Shown here: positions 1-5,854 of the stretch, in pieces
Layout: each line of letters starts with the position of its first letter
Position numbering within the stretch: position 1 is the first letter of the stretch
NCBI GenBank assembly: GCA_030146385.1
Contig: JASLBX010000192.1
Location: forward strand, 1 to 7,559
Length of the DNA stretch: 7,559 nt
Source of the DNA: Jiangellaceae bacterium
Lineage (GTDB): Bacteria > Actinomycetota > Actinomycetes > Jiangellales > Jiangellaceae
Reading direction: 5' to 3'
Made by a program: the position numbers and the translations under genes
The notes under the pieces: generated by a model
Databases searched by the model: none
Told to the model about the DNA's origin: nothing
The model's input: only the letters and a program-made list of their open reading frames with translations

Positions 1-360
1 CTGCGCTACGCCAAGATCGCCAACCGCACCGTCGCCGACGAATACTTCGCCGTCACCGACCAGGTCGACGCCCTCTACGAACAAGCCAAAGCGTTACCCG
101 CCGACGCACTCGGCCCGAAGATGGCCCGGCTCCGTCGCGAACACCACCGACTCCTCGGCAACGGCTACTGCACCAGGCCACCCGAGCTCGACTGCGCCTT
201 CGAATCGATCTGCGAAACCTGCACGTTCTTCCAGACCGGCATCGAGTTCCGGCCCACCCTGCAAACCCAGCACGACGACGCCGCCGCCAAGGGGCAACAC
301 CACCGAACCGACCTCTTCGGTCGACTCCTCAACAACCTCACAGAAGGCCAAGCATCATGA
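1..360 (+). CDS. Tn554-like tyrosine recombinase (TnpA/TnpB type), C-terminal part, 5' end outside window
   Basis: An open frame runs from the first base of the window to TGA at 358-360 with no start needed, giving 119 residues of a longer protein. It opens with LRYAKIANRTVADEYF; the Tyr at bases 7-9 sits where tyrosine recombinases carry the nucleophile that attacks the DNA phosphate. The tail holds a cysteine cluster, C-x7-C-x5-C-x2-C (about residues 57-74, from GYC to ETC), followed by FFQTGIEFRPTLQ, an arrangement I know from the integrases of actinobacterial Tn554-like elements, where a metal-binding tail follows the catalytic domain. Such elements carry two recombinases and a small third protein; the overlapping remnant at 357-419 fits that third gene. 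The visible part is uninterrupted, but the Arg-Lys-His-Arg residues lie off the left edge, so activity cannot be judged. Family assignment rests on recalled motifs. Confidence 0.85.
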   Translation: MRYAKIANRTVADEYFAVTDQVDALYEQAKALPADALGPKMARLRREHHRLLGNGYCTRPPELDCAFESICETCTFFQTGIEFRPTLQTQHDDAAAKGQHHRTDLFGRLLNNLTEGQAS

Positions 361-419
361 ACAGCGACCTCGCCGATCACGTGCATAATGCCGAGAAGCG
401 GACGCGCGTCCGGCGATGA
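357..419 (+). pseudogene. Truncated start of DUF6262/TnpC-like partner of the Tn554-type recombinase
   Basis: ATG at 357 overlaps the recombinase stop in an ATGA arrangement, typical of translational coupling. The frame reads MNSDLADHVHNAEKRTRVRR and then stops at 417-419 after 20 codons. The opening (M-N-x-D-L-A-x-H-x-x-x-A-x-x-R) matches the start of the small DUF6262 proteins that usually follow actinobacterial Tn554-like integrases and normally have well over 100 residues. The similarity fades around residue 14, close to the palindrome at 399-412, so the rest of the gene seems to have been lost by deletion or rearrangement. It could alternatively be an intact short peptide, but position and start sequence argue for a remnant. 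The family name is from memory. Confidence 0.6.
399..412. repeat. Perfect 14-bp palindrome CGGACGCGCGTCCG
   Basis: The 14 bases read the same on both strands. The palindrome lies inside the truncated TnpC-like remnant and just upstream of the PGPGW gene, near the point where mobile-element homology ends. It could be a regulator site or a breakpoint sequence; chance is also possible in such GC-rich DNA. Confidence 0.5.
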
Positions 420-459
420 CGGGGCGAGGTTGTACGGCGATGGCCTCGGGTGCGGGAGG

Positions 460-921
460 ATGCCTCAGACTGGGTGGGTGCACCAGGTGAAGCGCTTCGT
501 GATGACAATCTTGGGCTTCGGCCTGCTTGGCGTCGGTGCATTGATGGTGGTCCTGCCCGGCCCCGGATTGCTTTTCGTCGTTGCCGGCCTGGCGGTCCTC
601 GCGACGGAGTATGTGTGGGCTCGCCGGCTGCTGGTGCGCGCTAAGAAGGAGGCCAAGCGGGTTCAGGATGCCGCCGTGGCCAGCCGGCTGCGCACGGCGG
701 GAAGTGCGACCTTCGCCGGCGTGCTGGTGGGGTTTGGTCTCTTCATGGTGATCATCGGAGAGGTGTCGTGGCCGTTCTTCGAAACTCTGCTGGACCGGGT
801 GTGGGGTCCGGTGACTGGCAGCCTGTTGATGCTGACTGGTGTCGTGTTGCTGACCACCACCGTCGTTACGAGGATGACGGCCAGAGGCGAGCCGACGACG
901 CACCTGCCCAATCCTCGGTAG
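460..921 (+). CDS. PGPGW family small membrane protein
   Basis: The 153-residue product has a hydrophobic hairpin at about residues 14-48 with the signature VVLPGPG (PGPG at 33-36) between its two halves. A basic linker follows (ARRLLVRAKKEAKR, about 54-67), then two more membrane segments at about 80-102 and 115-138, and a short polar tail. This is the layout of the PGPGW putative transmembrane family, common in actinobacteria and of unknown function. The start is uncertain: ATG 460 follows GGGAGG with no spacing, GTG 478 has only a weak upstream site, and ATG 388 would overlap the mobile-element remnant and add 24 residues unlike the family. I chose 460 as the first start outside clear remnant sequence. 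It may share a transcript with the small ORF and yihY-like gene downstream, although a TTGACG box at 996-1001, without a good -10, leaves room for a separate promoter. Confidence 0.82.
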   Translation: MPQTGWVHQVKRFVMTILGFGLLGVGALMVVLPGPGLLFVVAGLAVLATEYVWARRLLVRAKKEAKRVQDAAVASRLRTAGSATFAGVLVGFGLFMVIIGEVSWPFFETLLDRVWGPVTGSLLMLTGVVLLTTTVVTRMTARGEPTTHLPNPR

Positions 922-1053
922 CGCTCCAGGCGGGCCCTCCGGCATGCAGTTCGGCATGGACGCACGGTCTGGATCCGGTATGTGCCCGCCAAATCTTGAC
1001 GCTTCGTGGCCACCTTCACCAACCCGTGACACGGACGGAGGAGGAGAGGGTCC

Positions 1054-1182
1054 GTGAGCACTGCCACCGAAGTGCTGGTGGCCCCTCCGAAGAGCCTTGG
1101 ACAGATCGACAAGCAGCAGCTCACCGCCCGGGTCGAGGTGTGCTTCGAGTGTGTCCTGACCGCGTCGATGACGAATGACTAG
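1054..1182 (+). CDS. Unidentified 42-residue small protein upstream of yihY
   Basis: GTG at 1054 is preceded by GAGGAG (1041-1046) at a 7-base spacing, within the purine-rich stretch 1037-1050; this is one of the two best ribosome binding sites in the window. The frame is open for 42 codons to TAG (1180-1182) and ends only 9 bases before the YihY start, the spacing of an operon. The product starts MSTATEVLVAPPKSLGQIDK, is mostly polar, and carries a C-F-E-C pair near residues 30-33, with no membrane segment or signal peptide. I do not recognise the family. It could be a genuine microprotein, a leader peptide coupling translation into yihY, or the start of a gene shortened by a frameshift. The start signal is strong evidence for translation; function is unknown. 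Confidence 0.5.
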   Translation: MSTATEVLVAPPKSLGQIDKQQLTARVEVCFECVLTASMTND

Positions 1183-1191
1183 GGGCGACAC

Positions 1192-2085
1192 ATGGCAGCG
1201 AGGGTGGGGGTTACCGTACGTCGCTGGAGCGGCGCGACCCGGGAACTCATTCGCAGCCTCAGGGCGGAGGTGAAAGATGACCGGGTCTTCGGTCTCGCCG
1301 CAGAGACGGCGTTCTTCGCGGTGCTGAGCTTCTTTCCCGGCCTCCTCATCGCCGCGAGCCTGCTCAGCATCCTCGACGTGCTCATCGGTGCCGACCTTGC
1401 CGCCGAGACACAAGATCGGGTCGTCGAAACGCTCAACCTGATCTTCACCGCCCAGGCGGCTGAGACCATCCACTCGGTCGAGGCGATCTTCGAGGGCAAC
1501 TACGGTGGCCTGCTCACCATCGCCAGCCTCGTGGCCTTGGTGACGATCTCTGGGGCGTGGGCGGTCATGATCCGGGCGCTGAATCTGGCGTACGACACGG
1601 TCGAGGTGCGACCCTGGCTACGGAGGAGGCTGCTCGGGCTCGGCCTCGGTCTGGTGACGGTGCTGGTCGTCGTGGTCGCACTCGCCGTGGTCGTCGTCGG
1701 CCCACTTCTGGGCAAGGGGGAGGAGCTGGCCGACCTTGTGGGCCTCGGCCCCGCCTTCGTGGTGGTATGGAACCTCCTTCGCCTTCCTGTGCTGTTCTTC
1801 GGAGTCACTCTGTGGGTGATGTTCGTCTTCCACTACGCCCCCAGTCAGCGCACCCCCTGGTGGCGGTCACTGCCAGGGGCACTTACGACCTCTGTGCTCT
1901 GGCTGTTGGCGACGGCCGGTGTTCATGTCTATTTGAGGGTCGCAGGGGACCGGAATCCCGTGCTCGGGGCTTTTGGTGGAGGCGCAATCATCATGATCTG
2001 GGTGTACCTGCTGAGCGTCGCTTTGCTGCTGGGCGGTGAAGTGAACGCGATCCTTCACGACCGCCGGAGGAGTGCCACCAAGTGA
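1192..2085 (+). CDS. YihY/BrkB family inner-membrane protein
   Basis: The 297-residue product is an intact member of the YihY/BrkB (formerly RNase BN) family of polytopic membrane proteins, usually about 280-320 residues. The N-terminal family motif is visible at about residues 36-60, where AAETAFFAVLSFFPGLL resembles the usual A-x-x-x-AYFA-LL-S-x-FP-LL pattern. Further hydrophobic segments follow at about 100-127, 150-177, 185-212, 225-245 and 260-288. The last carries the characteristic GGGAIIMIWVYLLSVALLLG-GEVNA ending, close to the family's G-x-x-LWLY-x-x-x-x-LLGAELNA. Its role is poorly defined; the old RNase BN label was shown to be wrong for E. coli YihY. The start at ATG 1192 has AGGGG at 1181-1185. 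It follows the small ORF by 9 bases and probably shares its transcript; the PGPGW gene upstream suggests a small envelope-protein cluster. Confidence 0.92.
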   Translation: MAARVGVTVRRWSGATRELIRSLRAEVKDDRVFGLAAETAFFAVLSFFPGLLIAASLLSILDVLIGADLAAETQDRVVETLNLIFTAQAAETIHSVEAIFEGNYGGLLTIASLVALVTISGAWAVMIRALNLAYDTVEVRPWLRRRLLGLGLGLVTVLVVVVALAVVVVGPLLGKGEELADLVGLGPAFVVVWNLLRLPVLFFGVTLWVMFVFHYAPSQRTPWWRSLPGALTTSVLWLLATAGVHVYLRVAGDRNPVLGAFGGGAIIMIWVYLLSVALLLGGEVNAILHDRRRSATK

Positions 2086-2418
2086 CCCATGCCGCTGGTC
2101 GCCAGTCCGTCACTTCGACGAGCCCGATCGATTCACGGTTAGCGGCGTAGATCGGACAGCAGCGCGGCATCTACGATCAACGCCGCGACGATTTTGATAC
2201 CACACCACGGGCTCACGCTCCTGGTCCTGAGGCCGGCGGAACTGGCAGCAGACCAGCGAGCGAGGCTCAAGCGCGACCGCGAAGCCGATCGGCGTGCGGT
2301 GCGATCGGGCCCAAGAGTGCCGGACTCATGAGCACCCATAAGCACGCACATGACCCTGACTACTCGGTCACGCCGCTGGAACGTTCCGCTGCGGCTGTGA
2401 TGGGCGGATGGTCGGGGC
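2086..2418. other. Intergenic stretch without a recognised gene
   Basis: This 333-bp gap between the YihY gene and the recombinase relic holds the bulged hairpin described separately. I see no other gene. A 97-codon minus-strand frame spans most of it, but has no family resemblance or convincing ribosome binding site. The recombinase start at 2419 has only a weak purine stretch (GGGG at 2414-2417) before it. Confidence 0.5.
2142..2194 (+). terminator. Possible hairpin terminator after the YihY gene
   Basis: GCGGCGTAGAT (2142-2152) pairs with ATCTAC (2169-2174) and CGCCGC (2181-2186), the right arm being split by a 6-base bulge, with a 16-base loop. A T-rich ATTTTGAT follows at 2190-2197. It lies 56 bases after the YihY stop. 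The bulge makes it imperfect, so it could also be a chance inverted repeat. Confidence 0.3.
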
Positions 2419-3339
2419 ATGGATACCTTCACTTCGCCGGTGAGCGCCGGTTCTGTTGTCGTGTCGGCCGACCCGCTGCGGTTGGCCGTGAGTGCCTACC
2501 TGGCACGGTTCAAGGGCATCTCAAGGGAGCACACCTGCTCGGACCTGAACGTGTTCGTGACCTGGTGTACTGAGCGTGGCATTGAACCCCTGTGCGGGCG
2601 GCGTGCGGACCTGGAGCTGTTTGTCCGCTGGATGCAGGAGACCAGGCGGTTCAAGCCGTCCATGGTGGCCAGGCGGACGTCGGTAGTGGCCGGGTTCTAC
2701 CGCACGTGCGTCATTGACGGCGTCTTAGACCATTCGCCGGCCGAGTATGTGCGCCGCCCCACCGTACCGGCCGAGTCACCCACCTTGGGGCTGACCCACC
2801 TGCAGTTCGAGGCGATGCTGACCGCCCGCCCGGGAATCGTCGAACACCAACGACTTCGCGCTGGTGGCGATGCTTGGCCTGCTCGGGCTGCAGATCTTCG
2901 AAGCCACCGGTGCGGACATCACCGACCTGGGCGAGAGGAACACGGCCACCGCGTCGTACGAGTAAGTCGGCAAGGGCACCAAGGTGGTGCTGGTGCCGCT
3001 GCCCCCGGCGGTGCGCGGGCAATCGACCGGGCAGTCGGAACCCGCACCGCCGGGCCGATCCTGCTGAACACGCGCGGAGTCCGGATGGACCGGCACGCCG
3101 CCACCCGGCGGCTCCGACGACTGGCCGAGGTCGCTGGTGTCCGGTTGCCGCGGATGCATCCGCACATGCTCCGCCACACCTTCGTGACGACCATGCTGGA
3201 TGCCGGGGTGGATCTCCGTGATGTGCAGATCGCCGCCCGGCACGCCGACCCGCGCACCACCATGAGATACGACGCGCCCGCAAGAACCTGGACCGGCACC
3301 CGAACTATCCTCGCCGCGTACATGGCCTCCGGCACCTGA
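2419..3339 (+). pseudogene. Tyrosine recombinase/integrase, broken by several frameshifts
   Basis: The first 135 or so residues (from MDTFTSPVSAG) form an intact SAM-like core-binding domain. After that, family sequence jumps between frames. An extra C near 2828 moves it to the next frame (ESSNTNDFALVAMLGLLGLQ); two extra bases at 2936-2937 restore EEHGHRVVRV; an extra A near 2964 makes the TAA at 2963-2965 in the second frame before VGKGTKVVLVPLPPAV; a missing base near 3016 returns to AIDRAVGTRTAGPILLN. Two losses near 3274 and 3308 bracket a stretch whose other frame reads ARKNLDRHPNY, as expected after the nucleophile. The C-terminal H-x-x-R (HMLRHT), the HADPRTT box and catalytic MRYD are present. 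The first catalytic Arg is Gln (CAG, 2891-2893), where the family has GLR-x-x-E. A single open frame through most of the locus hides this damage, but its middle is nonsense. It is not expected to recombine DNA. Confidence 0.85.
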
Positions 3340-3361
3340 GCCAGTCAGTAGGGGCCAACCC

Positions 3362-3397
3362 TTGTGTATAGCGTTCGAGGTATATAGCATCGGATGA
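3362..3397 (+). promoter_or_regulatory. Putative promoter/operator of the toxin-antitoxin pair
   Basis: An AT-rich island stands out just before the toxin ATG (3398). TATAGC occurs twice, at 3367-3372 and 3383-3388, 16 bases apart, and TATATA (3381-3386) could be a -10 box with TTGTGT (3362-3367) as a weak -35. The -10 would place the transcription start within a few bases of the ATG, so the message may be leaderless or nearly so; no good ribosome binding site is visible. Repeats overlapping the promoter are what autoregulation by a HigA-type antitoxin would need; that role is inferred. Confidence 0.4.
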
Positions 3398-3764
3398 ATG
3401 GCGCGGTACGTCGTCGAGATCGAACCGGAGGTGCGTCGATGGCTGGATTCACTGTCCGATCATGATTACGGCCGTGCCGAGTTCTACGCCGACCTACTCG
3501 CCGACAACGCCGAAACTTTCGGCGAACCGTACTCGCGCCACCTCGGCGGCAAGGTCCGCGAACTCCGGTTCCACCTGCAACGCCAGCAGGTGCGGATCAC
3601 CTACTGGCTCCCCCGGCAGGCGCGTGATCCTGCTGACCGTGTTCTACAAGACCCAACGAGCCGAAGTGGCCGAAGTCGGCCGGGCACTCGCGGTGCAGAA
3701 GGAATGCGAAGCCGCGCACCGCCACGCCGTAGACGTCTACGACAGGAGAAGCAGTGATGAGTGA
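3398..3764 (+). pseudogene. HigB/RelE-like toxin (Gp49-type), frameshifted at a C run
   Basis: The first frame starts MARYVVEIEPEVRRWLDSL and continues through GGKVRELRFHLQRQQVRITYWL, the profile of RelE/ParE-superfamily toxins of the phage Gp49/HigB type, which cleave mRNA on the ribosome and are held in check by a partner antitoxin. At the five-C run 3610-3614 the family sequence moves to the +1 frame (PGRRVILLTVFYKTQRAEV) and continues to TGA at 3762-3764, overlapping the antitoxin start. The joined product would have about 121 residues, normal for the family. Homologs as I recall them read YWL/IAPGRR here, so a 2-base loss is the simplest cause. Without reading-frame correction the gene yields a 119-residue protein with a foreign C-terminal third. 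A sequencing error or programmed +1 slippage at the C run are alternatives. Confidence 0.8.
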
Positions 3765-4044
3765 GCATGTTCGATGGGAACGCCGCCGCGGCCGGGACAG
3801 CGAAGCCGTGCGTGCCGGCTACGAAGCCGCCAAGCGCGCCTACGAACTCGGCCAGGCCGTCCGGGCCCGCCGACTCGAGCTCGGCATGTCCCAAACCGAA
3901 CTGGCTCAGCGGGCCAGCATGACCCAATCCGCCGTCTCCCGCCTCGAAGCCGGCGGAACCGTACCCACCATCGGCGTCCTCGAACGCCTCGCCACTGCCC
4001 TCCGCGCCGACCTGGTCGTCACACTGACACCCAAAGCGGCCTGA
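3757..4044 (+). CDS. HigA-like antitoxin, XRE-family HTH protein
   Basis: The 95-residue product carries an intact Cro/C1-type helix-turn-helix at about residues 32-86, with helix 2 SQTELAQRA (45-53) and recognition helix MTQSAVSRLEAG (55-66), followed by the usual P-T-I-x-x-L-E-R-L-A-x-AL segment. The N-terminal 30 residues are charged and helical (EAVRAGYEAAKRAYELG), as in antitoxins that follow Gp49-like toxins. ATG 3757 is preferred because AGGAGA (3744-3749) lies 7 bases upstream; GTG 3754 would be too close. The start overlaps the end of the toxin frame, so translation is probably coupled. In this family the antitoxin binds the toxin and represses their shared promoter. Here it appears intact while the toxin is frameshifted, so it may act only as a repressor or as protection against a related toxin elsewhere; that is inference. 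Confidence 0.85.
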   Translation: MSEHVRWERRRGRDSEAVRAGYEAAKRAYELGQAVRARRLELGMSQTELAQRASMTQSAVSRLEAGGTVPTIGVLERLATALRADLVVTLTPKAA

Positions 4045-4248
4045 CCACGCCGCCGAACCGCCACATGGCGCCAACGAGCAGTCGTGCCGATGCGCGGATG
4101 AGTTGGCGCGCCGCTGTCACGTGTTCCGACAGCTTCCGATGGGTGCGCTCGGCCCAGTGACAGGCGACCTGCGCACCGTCGGCCTTTCTGGAGGTGCGGC
4201 CAAGCCGGAGTTCTTCCCGCAGCCATCCGAGGGTGCATACTGGCAGTA
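4045..4248. other. Short intergenic region
   Basis: No family is recognisable on either strand. A minus-strand 82-codon frame (4019-4267) overlaps both neighbouring genes and looks like no protein I know. The only plausible signal is the -10-like box at its right edge. Confidence 0.4.
4236..4248 (+). promoter_or_regulatory. -10-like box at leaderless distance from ATG 4249
   Basis: CATACT (4236-4241) matches the TATAAT-type -10 consensus at several positions and ends 7 bases before the ATG, the distance expected if transcription starts at the start codon itself. No Shine-Dalgarno sequence lies at a working distance. A clear -35 box is not seen. Confidence 0.35.
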
Positions 4249-4467
4249 ATGACAACCTTGCGCGCACGGCGTCGACATCTCGCTAGCAGTCCCTTCCACC
4301 CTGACCCCGAGCCGGTCATCGAGCAGTTCGAATGCGGCGACCTGGTCAATCACGACAAGTACGGCATGGGTCGCGTCATCGGGGCCGAAGCGGACGCGGT
4401 CACGGTCGACTTCCGCACGCTGACGGTGCGCATCACGAGCCCCTTTCGCAAGATGGCACTCCTCTAG
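4249..4467 (+). CDS. Small Tudor-like domain protein (resembles UvrD/PcrA C-terminal domain)
   Basis: The 72-residue product has a variable basic N-terminus (about 1-22) and a compact beta-rich domain at about 26-72. There, FECGDLVNHDKYGMGRVIGA is followed by VTVDFRTLTVRI and ends SPFRKMALL. The pattern G-D-x-V-x-H-x-x-(Y/F)-G-x-G-x-V-(I/V) followed by V-DF is that of the Tudor-like fold at the C-terminus of UvrD/PcrA helicases, which contacts RNA polymerase. Free-standing copies of this size ending in S-P-(F/Y)-x-K-(L/M) are frequent in actinobacteria, with unknown function; binding to a polymerase or nucleic acid is inference from the fold. The frame is intact. A -10-like box 7 bases upstream suggests leaderless translation. 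It lies between decayed genes and has no evident operon partner. Confidence 0.75.
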   Translation: MTTLRARRRHLASSPFHPDPEPVIEQFECGDLVNHDKYGMGRVIGAEADAVTVDFRTLTVRITSPFRKMALL

Positions 4468-4545
4468 TCCGCCGAGGATCGCCGGCCGAACTCGTCTGTC
4501 ACGATCCACACGATCATGCCGCGGAGTCTGCGAATCGAATGCGCC

Positions 4546-4913
4546 TTAACCACGCGTGTTGAGCCAGTGAGCGTAATGCGCTTCCTGCTCGGCAACTGAC
4601 CTGGGGAGCTCGATCGGGGCAGTGCCAAAGGTGTCGACTTGCTCAGGTCGGCCTGTATGGCCTGGCTCCAGGAGGTAGACGTAGCGGCCCTCACCCATGT
4701 CCGCTGCATTCCGGATGCCCAGGCGTCGCGTCGCGCTCCGTTGAGTGCCAGGCGAAATCCAAGCGGATCAATGAGTCGCCGCAGGCGCAATGCTTCGAAT
4801 AGGTCCGGCCCGGACGCTGCCCATGTGTCCTGCGTCCCGTCACCGTGGAGGGTAGGGGAGCCAACCCCGGCCTTGCCGAGCAACCGTCAGCGTCGAGTGC
4901 ACCCGAGTCGTGT
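4546..4913 (-). pseudogene. Frameshifted conserved actinobacterial hypothetical gene
   Basis: Reading leftward, the frame entered near 4883 gives GSPTLHGDGTQDTWAASGPD, then LFEALRLRRLIDPLG and NGARRDAWASGMQR. At about 4700 one base is missing and the sequence continues in another frame as MGEGRYVYLLEPGHTGRPEQ, then VDTFGTAPIELPRSVAEQEA and HYAHWL, ending at a stop at 4548-4546. The blocks N-G-A-R-R-D-x-x-x-S-G-M-x-R-D-M-G-x-G and V-A-E-Q-x-x-x-x-x-W belong to a small actinobacterial family I have seen but cannot name; no function is known to me. A further frame change near 4868 probably connects to LDADGCSARPG upstream, so the 5' boundary at about 4913 is approximate and no start codon is defined. 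Two frameshifts make it a pseudogene unless the sequence is wrong. It is convergent with the Tudor-like gene. Confidence 0.7.
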
Positions 4914-5439
4914 CGGTGGCGACCAAGACTTGATGCACGCTGTGGTCGGACGCTGGGCCGTCTGCCACACTGAGATCGTTCCACGCCGAGGGCCCGGCGT
5001 CCGCTCATGACCCCTATCGGGCGTACGTCCCACTCCCGGGCGGTCACGAGAGCGTGGCGTCGGCCTGGTGCGGCGTGGCTAGGACCTCACGAGGTCGCGT
5101 CACTCCGGCCCACTAAGAGCCAAATGCAGCCCAGGGCAAGCGCCCAAGCCCTTCTGCGAGCAGTGGTTCAGCCGGGCCACGAGATTGTGCTCGCGAGACG
5201 GCGGCGCTGCGACCCAGGCACTGCGCATCTATGCGAAACCCTCTGACCGCCGCTCAAGTCGTCCACTAGAGCGACCCTCGAACAGCAACCACCAAGTGAG
5301 AGCTGTCCGACGTACTGCTCGCTGGCAGCTTCTCCTGCGGCGACGTCGGTGTCCTGCTATCGCTCAACGCCCGCATGCCACTACCGAGAGCAGAAGATTC
5401 GCAGCTTGGCCCCAGCCTGGAAGGCAGCGCTCTAGGCGG
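4914..5439. other. About 530 bp without a recognisable gene
   Basis: Both strands were read in all frames. Several frames of 60-120 codons exist, as expected from the GC content, but none shows a family motif, a good ribosome binding site or steady codon use. A faint phrase in one plus frame near 5203-5245 (AATQALRIYAKPSDRR) recalls the tail of some integrases, but is too short to call. Toward 5380-5439 there may be very degraded citrate synthase sequence leading into the next relic. Confidence 0.4.
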
Positions 5440-5745
5440 ACTGCAGGAGGGCGTAGATCTGAATGACGACCCAGCACAACGCCGCCGATACCGCGGCGGG
5501 CCCTCACTGGCCAGCGCCGCGACCAACTTGCACTCACAAGCTCTACCCGAATGTTGACCTCTACTTCATCTTCCAGGCCATGGGCTTCCCGGTGGACATG
5601 CTCCCCGTACTGTTCGCCATCGGACGCATGGCGGGGTGGCTCGCCCAATGGCGGGAGGGGAAGGCGAGACGCCGAGCAGAAAATCGCATGTTCTCGTGCG
5701 ATCTATGTCGGCGAGGGGCTCAGACATCTTCGCCCCGAGGACTAA
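5440..5745 (+). pseudogene. 3' fragment of a citrate synthase family gene
   Basis: The clearest part, 5538-5650, reads KLYPNVDLY, then FIFQAMGFPVDMLPVLFAIG and RMAGWLAQWREG. This is the conserved C-terminal region of citrate and 2-methylcitrate synthases, normally R-KLYPNVDFYSG-x-I-x-x-A-x-G-x-P-x-x-M-F-x-VLFAIGR-x-x-GW-x-AQW. Two residues (SG) are missing after DLY. The frame then shifts after WREG, and the other frame gives DAEQKIACSRAIYVGEGLRH and a TAA at 5743-5745, matching the usual D-P-E-Q-K-I-x-R-P-R-Q-I-Y-x-G ending. Upstream, 5440-5537 contains LNDDP and LAS in shifting frames, which may be the preceding helix, but this is weaker. The catalytic His-His-Asp region and the rest of the enzyme (about 370-430 residues) are absent. 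It cannot encode an active enzyme; it is a relic left by a deletion or transfer. Confidence 0.78.
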
Positions 5746-5854
5746 GCGGGATCGTTCGCTCCGACGCTCGTTAGTACGCGCGATGACCACAGTGACTTCT
5801 GCAGGCGTGCTATGACCGTGCAGGGGTACTATTTATGGCTGGAGGTAGTGCGCA

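Noticed and set aside
996..1001. TTGACG as a -35 box for the small ORF/yihY unit
   Set aside because: No acceptable -10 box lies 16-19 bases downstream, so a promoter cannot be supported.
355..1473. A 372-codon open frame on the minus strand, opposite the PGPGW and YihY genes
   Set aside because: It is antisense to two recognised membrane-protein genes, rich in His, Arg and Gln in the way typical of shadow frames in GC-rich DNA, and matches no family.
2139..2432. Minus-strand 97-codon frame in the gap before the recombinase relic
   Set aside because: Its end (IVAALIVDAALL) faintly recalls a membrane or PIN-type start, but it is at the wrong end of the frame and nothing else supports it.
4019..4267. 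Minus-strand 82-codon frame between the antitoxin and Tudor-like genes
   Set aside because: It overlaps both neighbours and, although it looks helical, I could not relate it to any family or find a start signal.
5203..5245. Phrase AATQALRIYAKPSDRR resembling an integrase tail
   Set aside because: Too short, with no catalytic Tyr context or other recombinase motif nearby in any frame.
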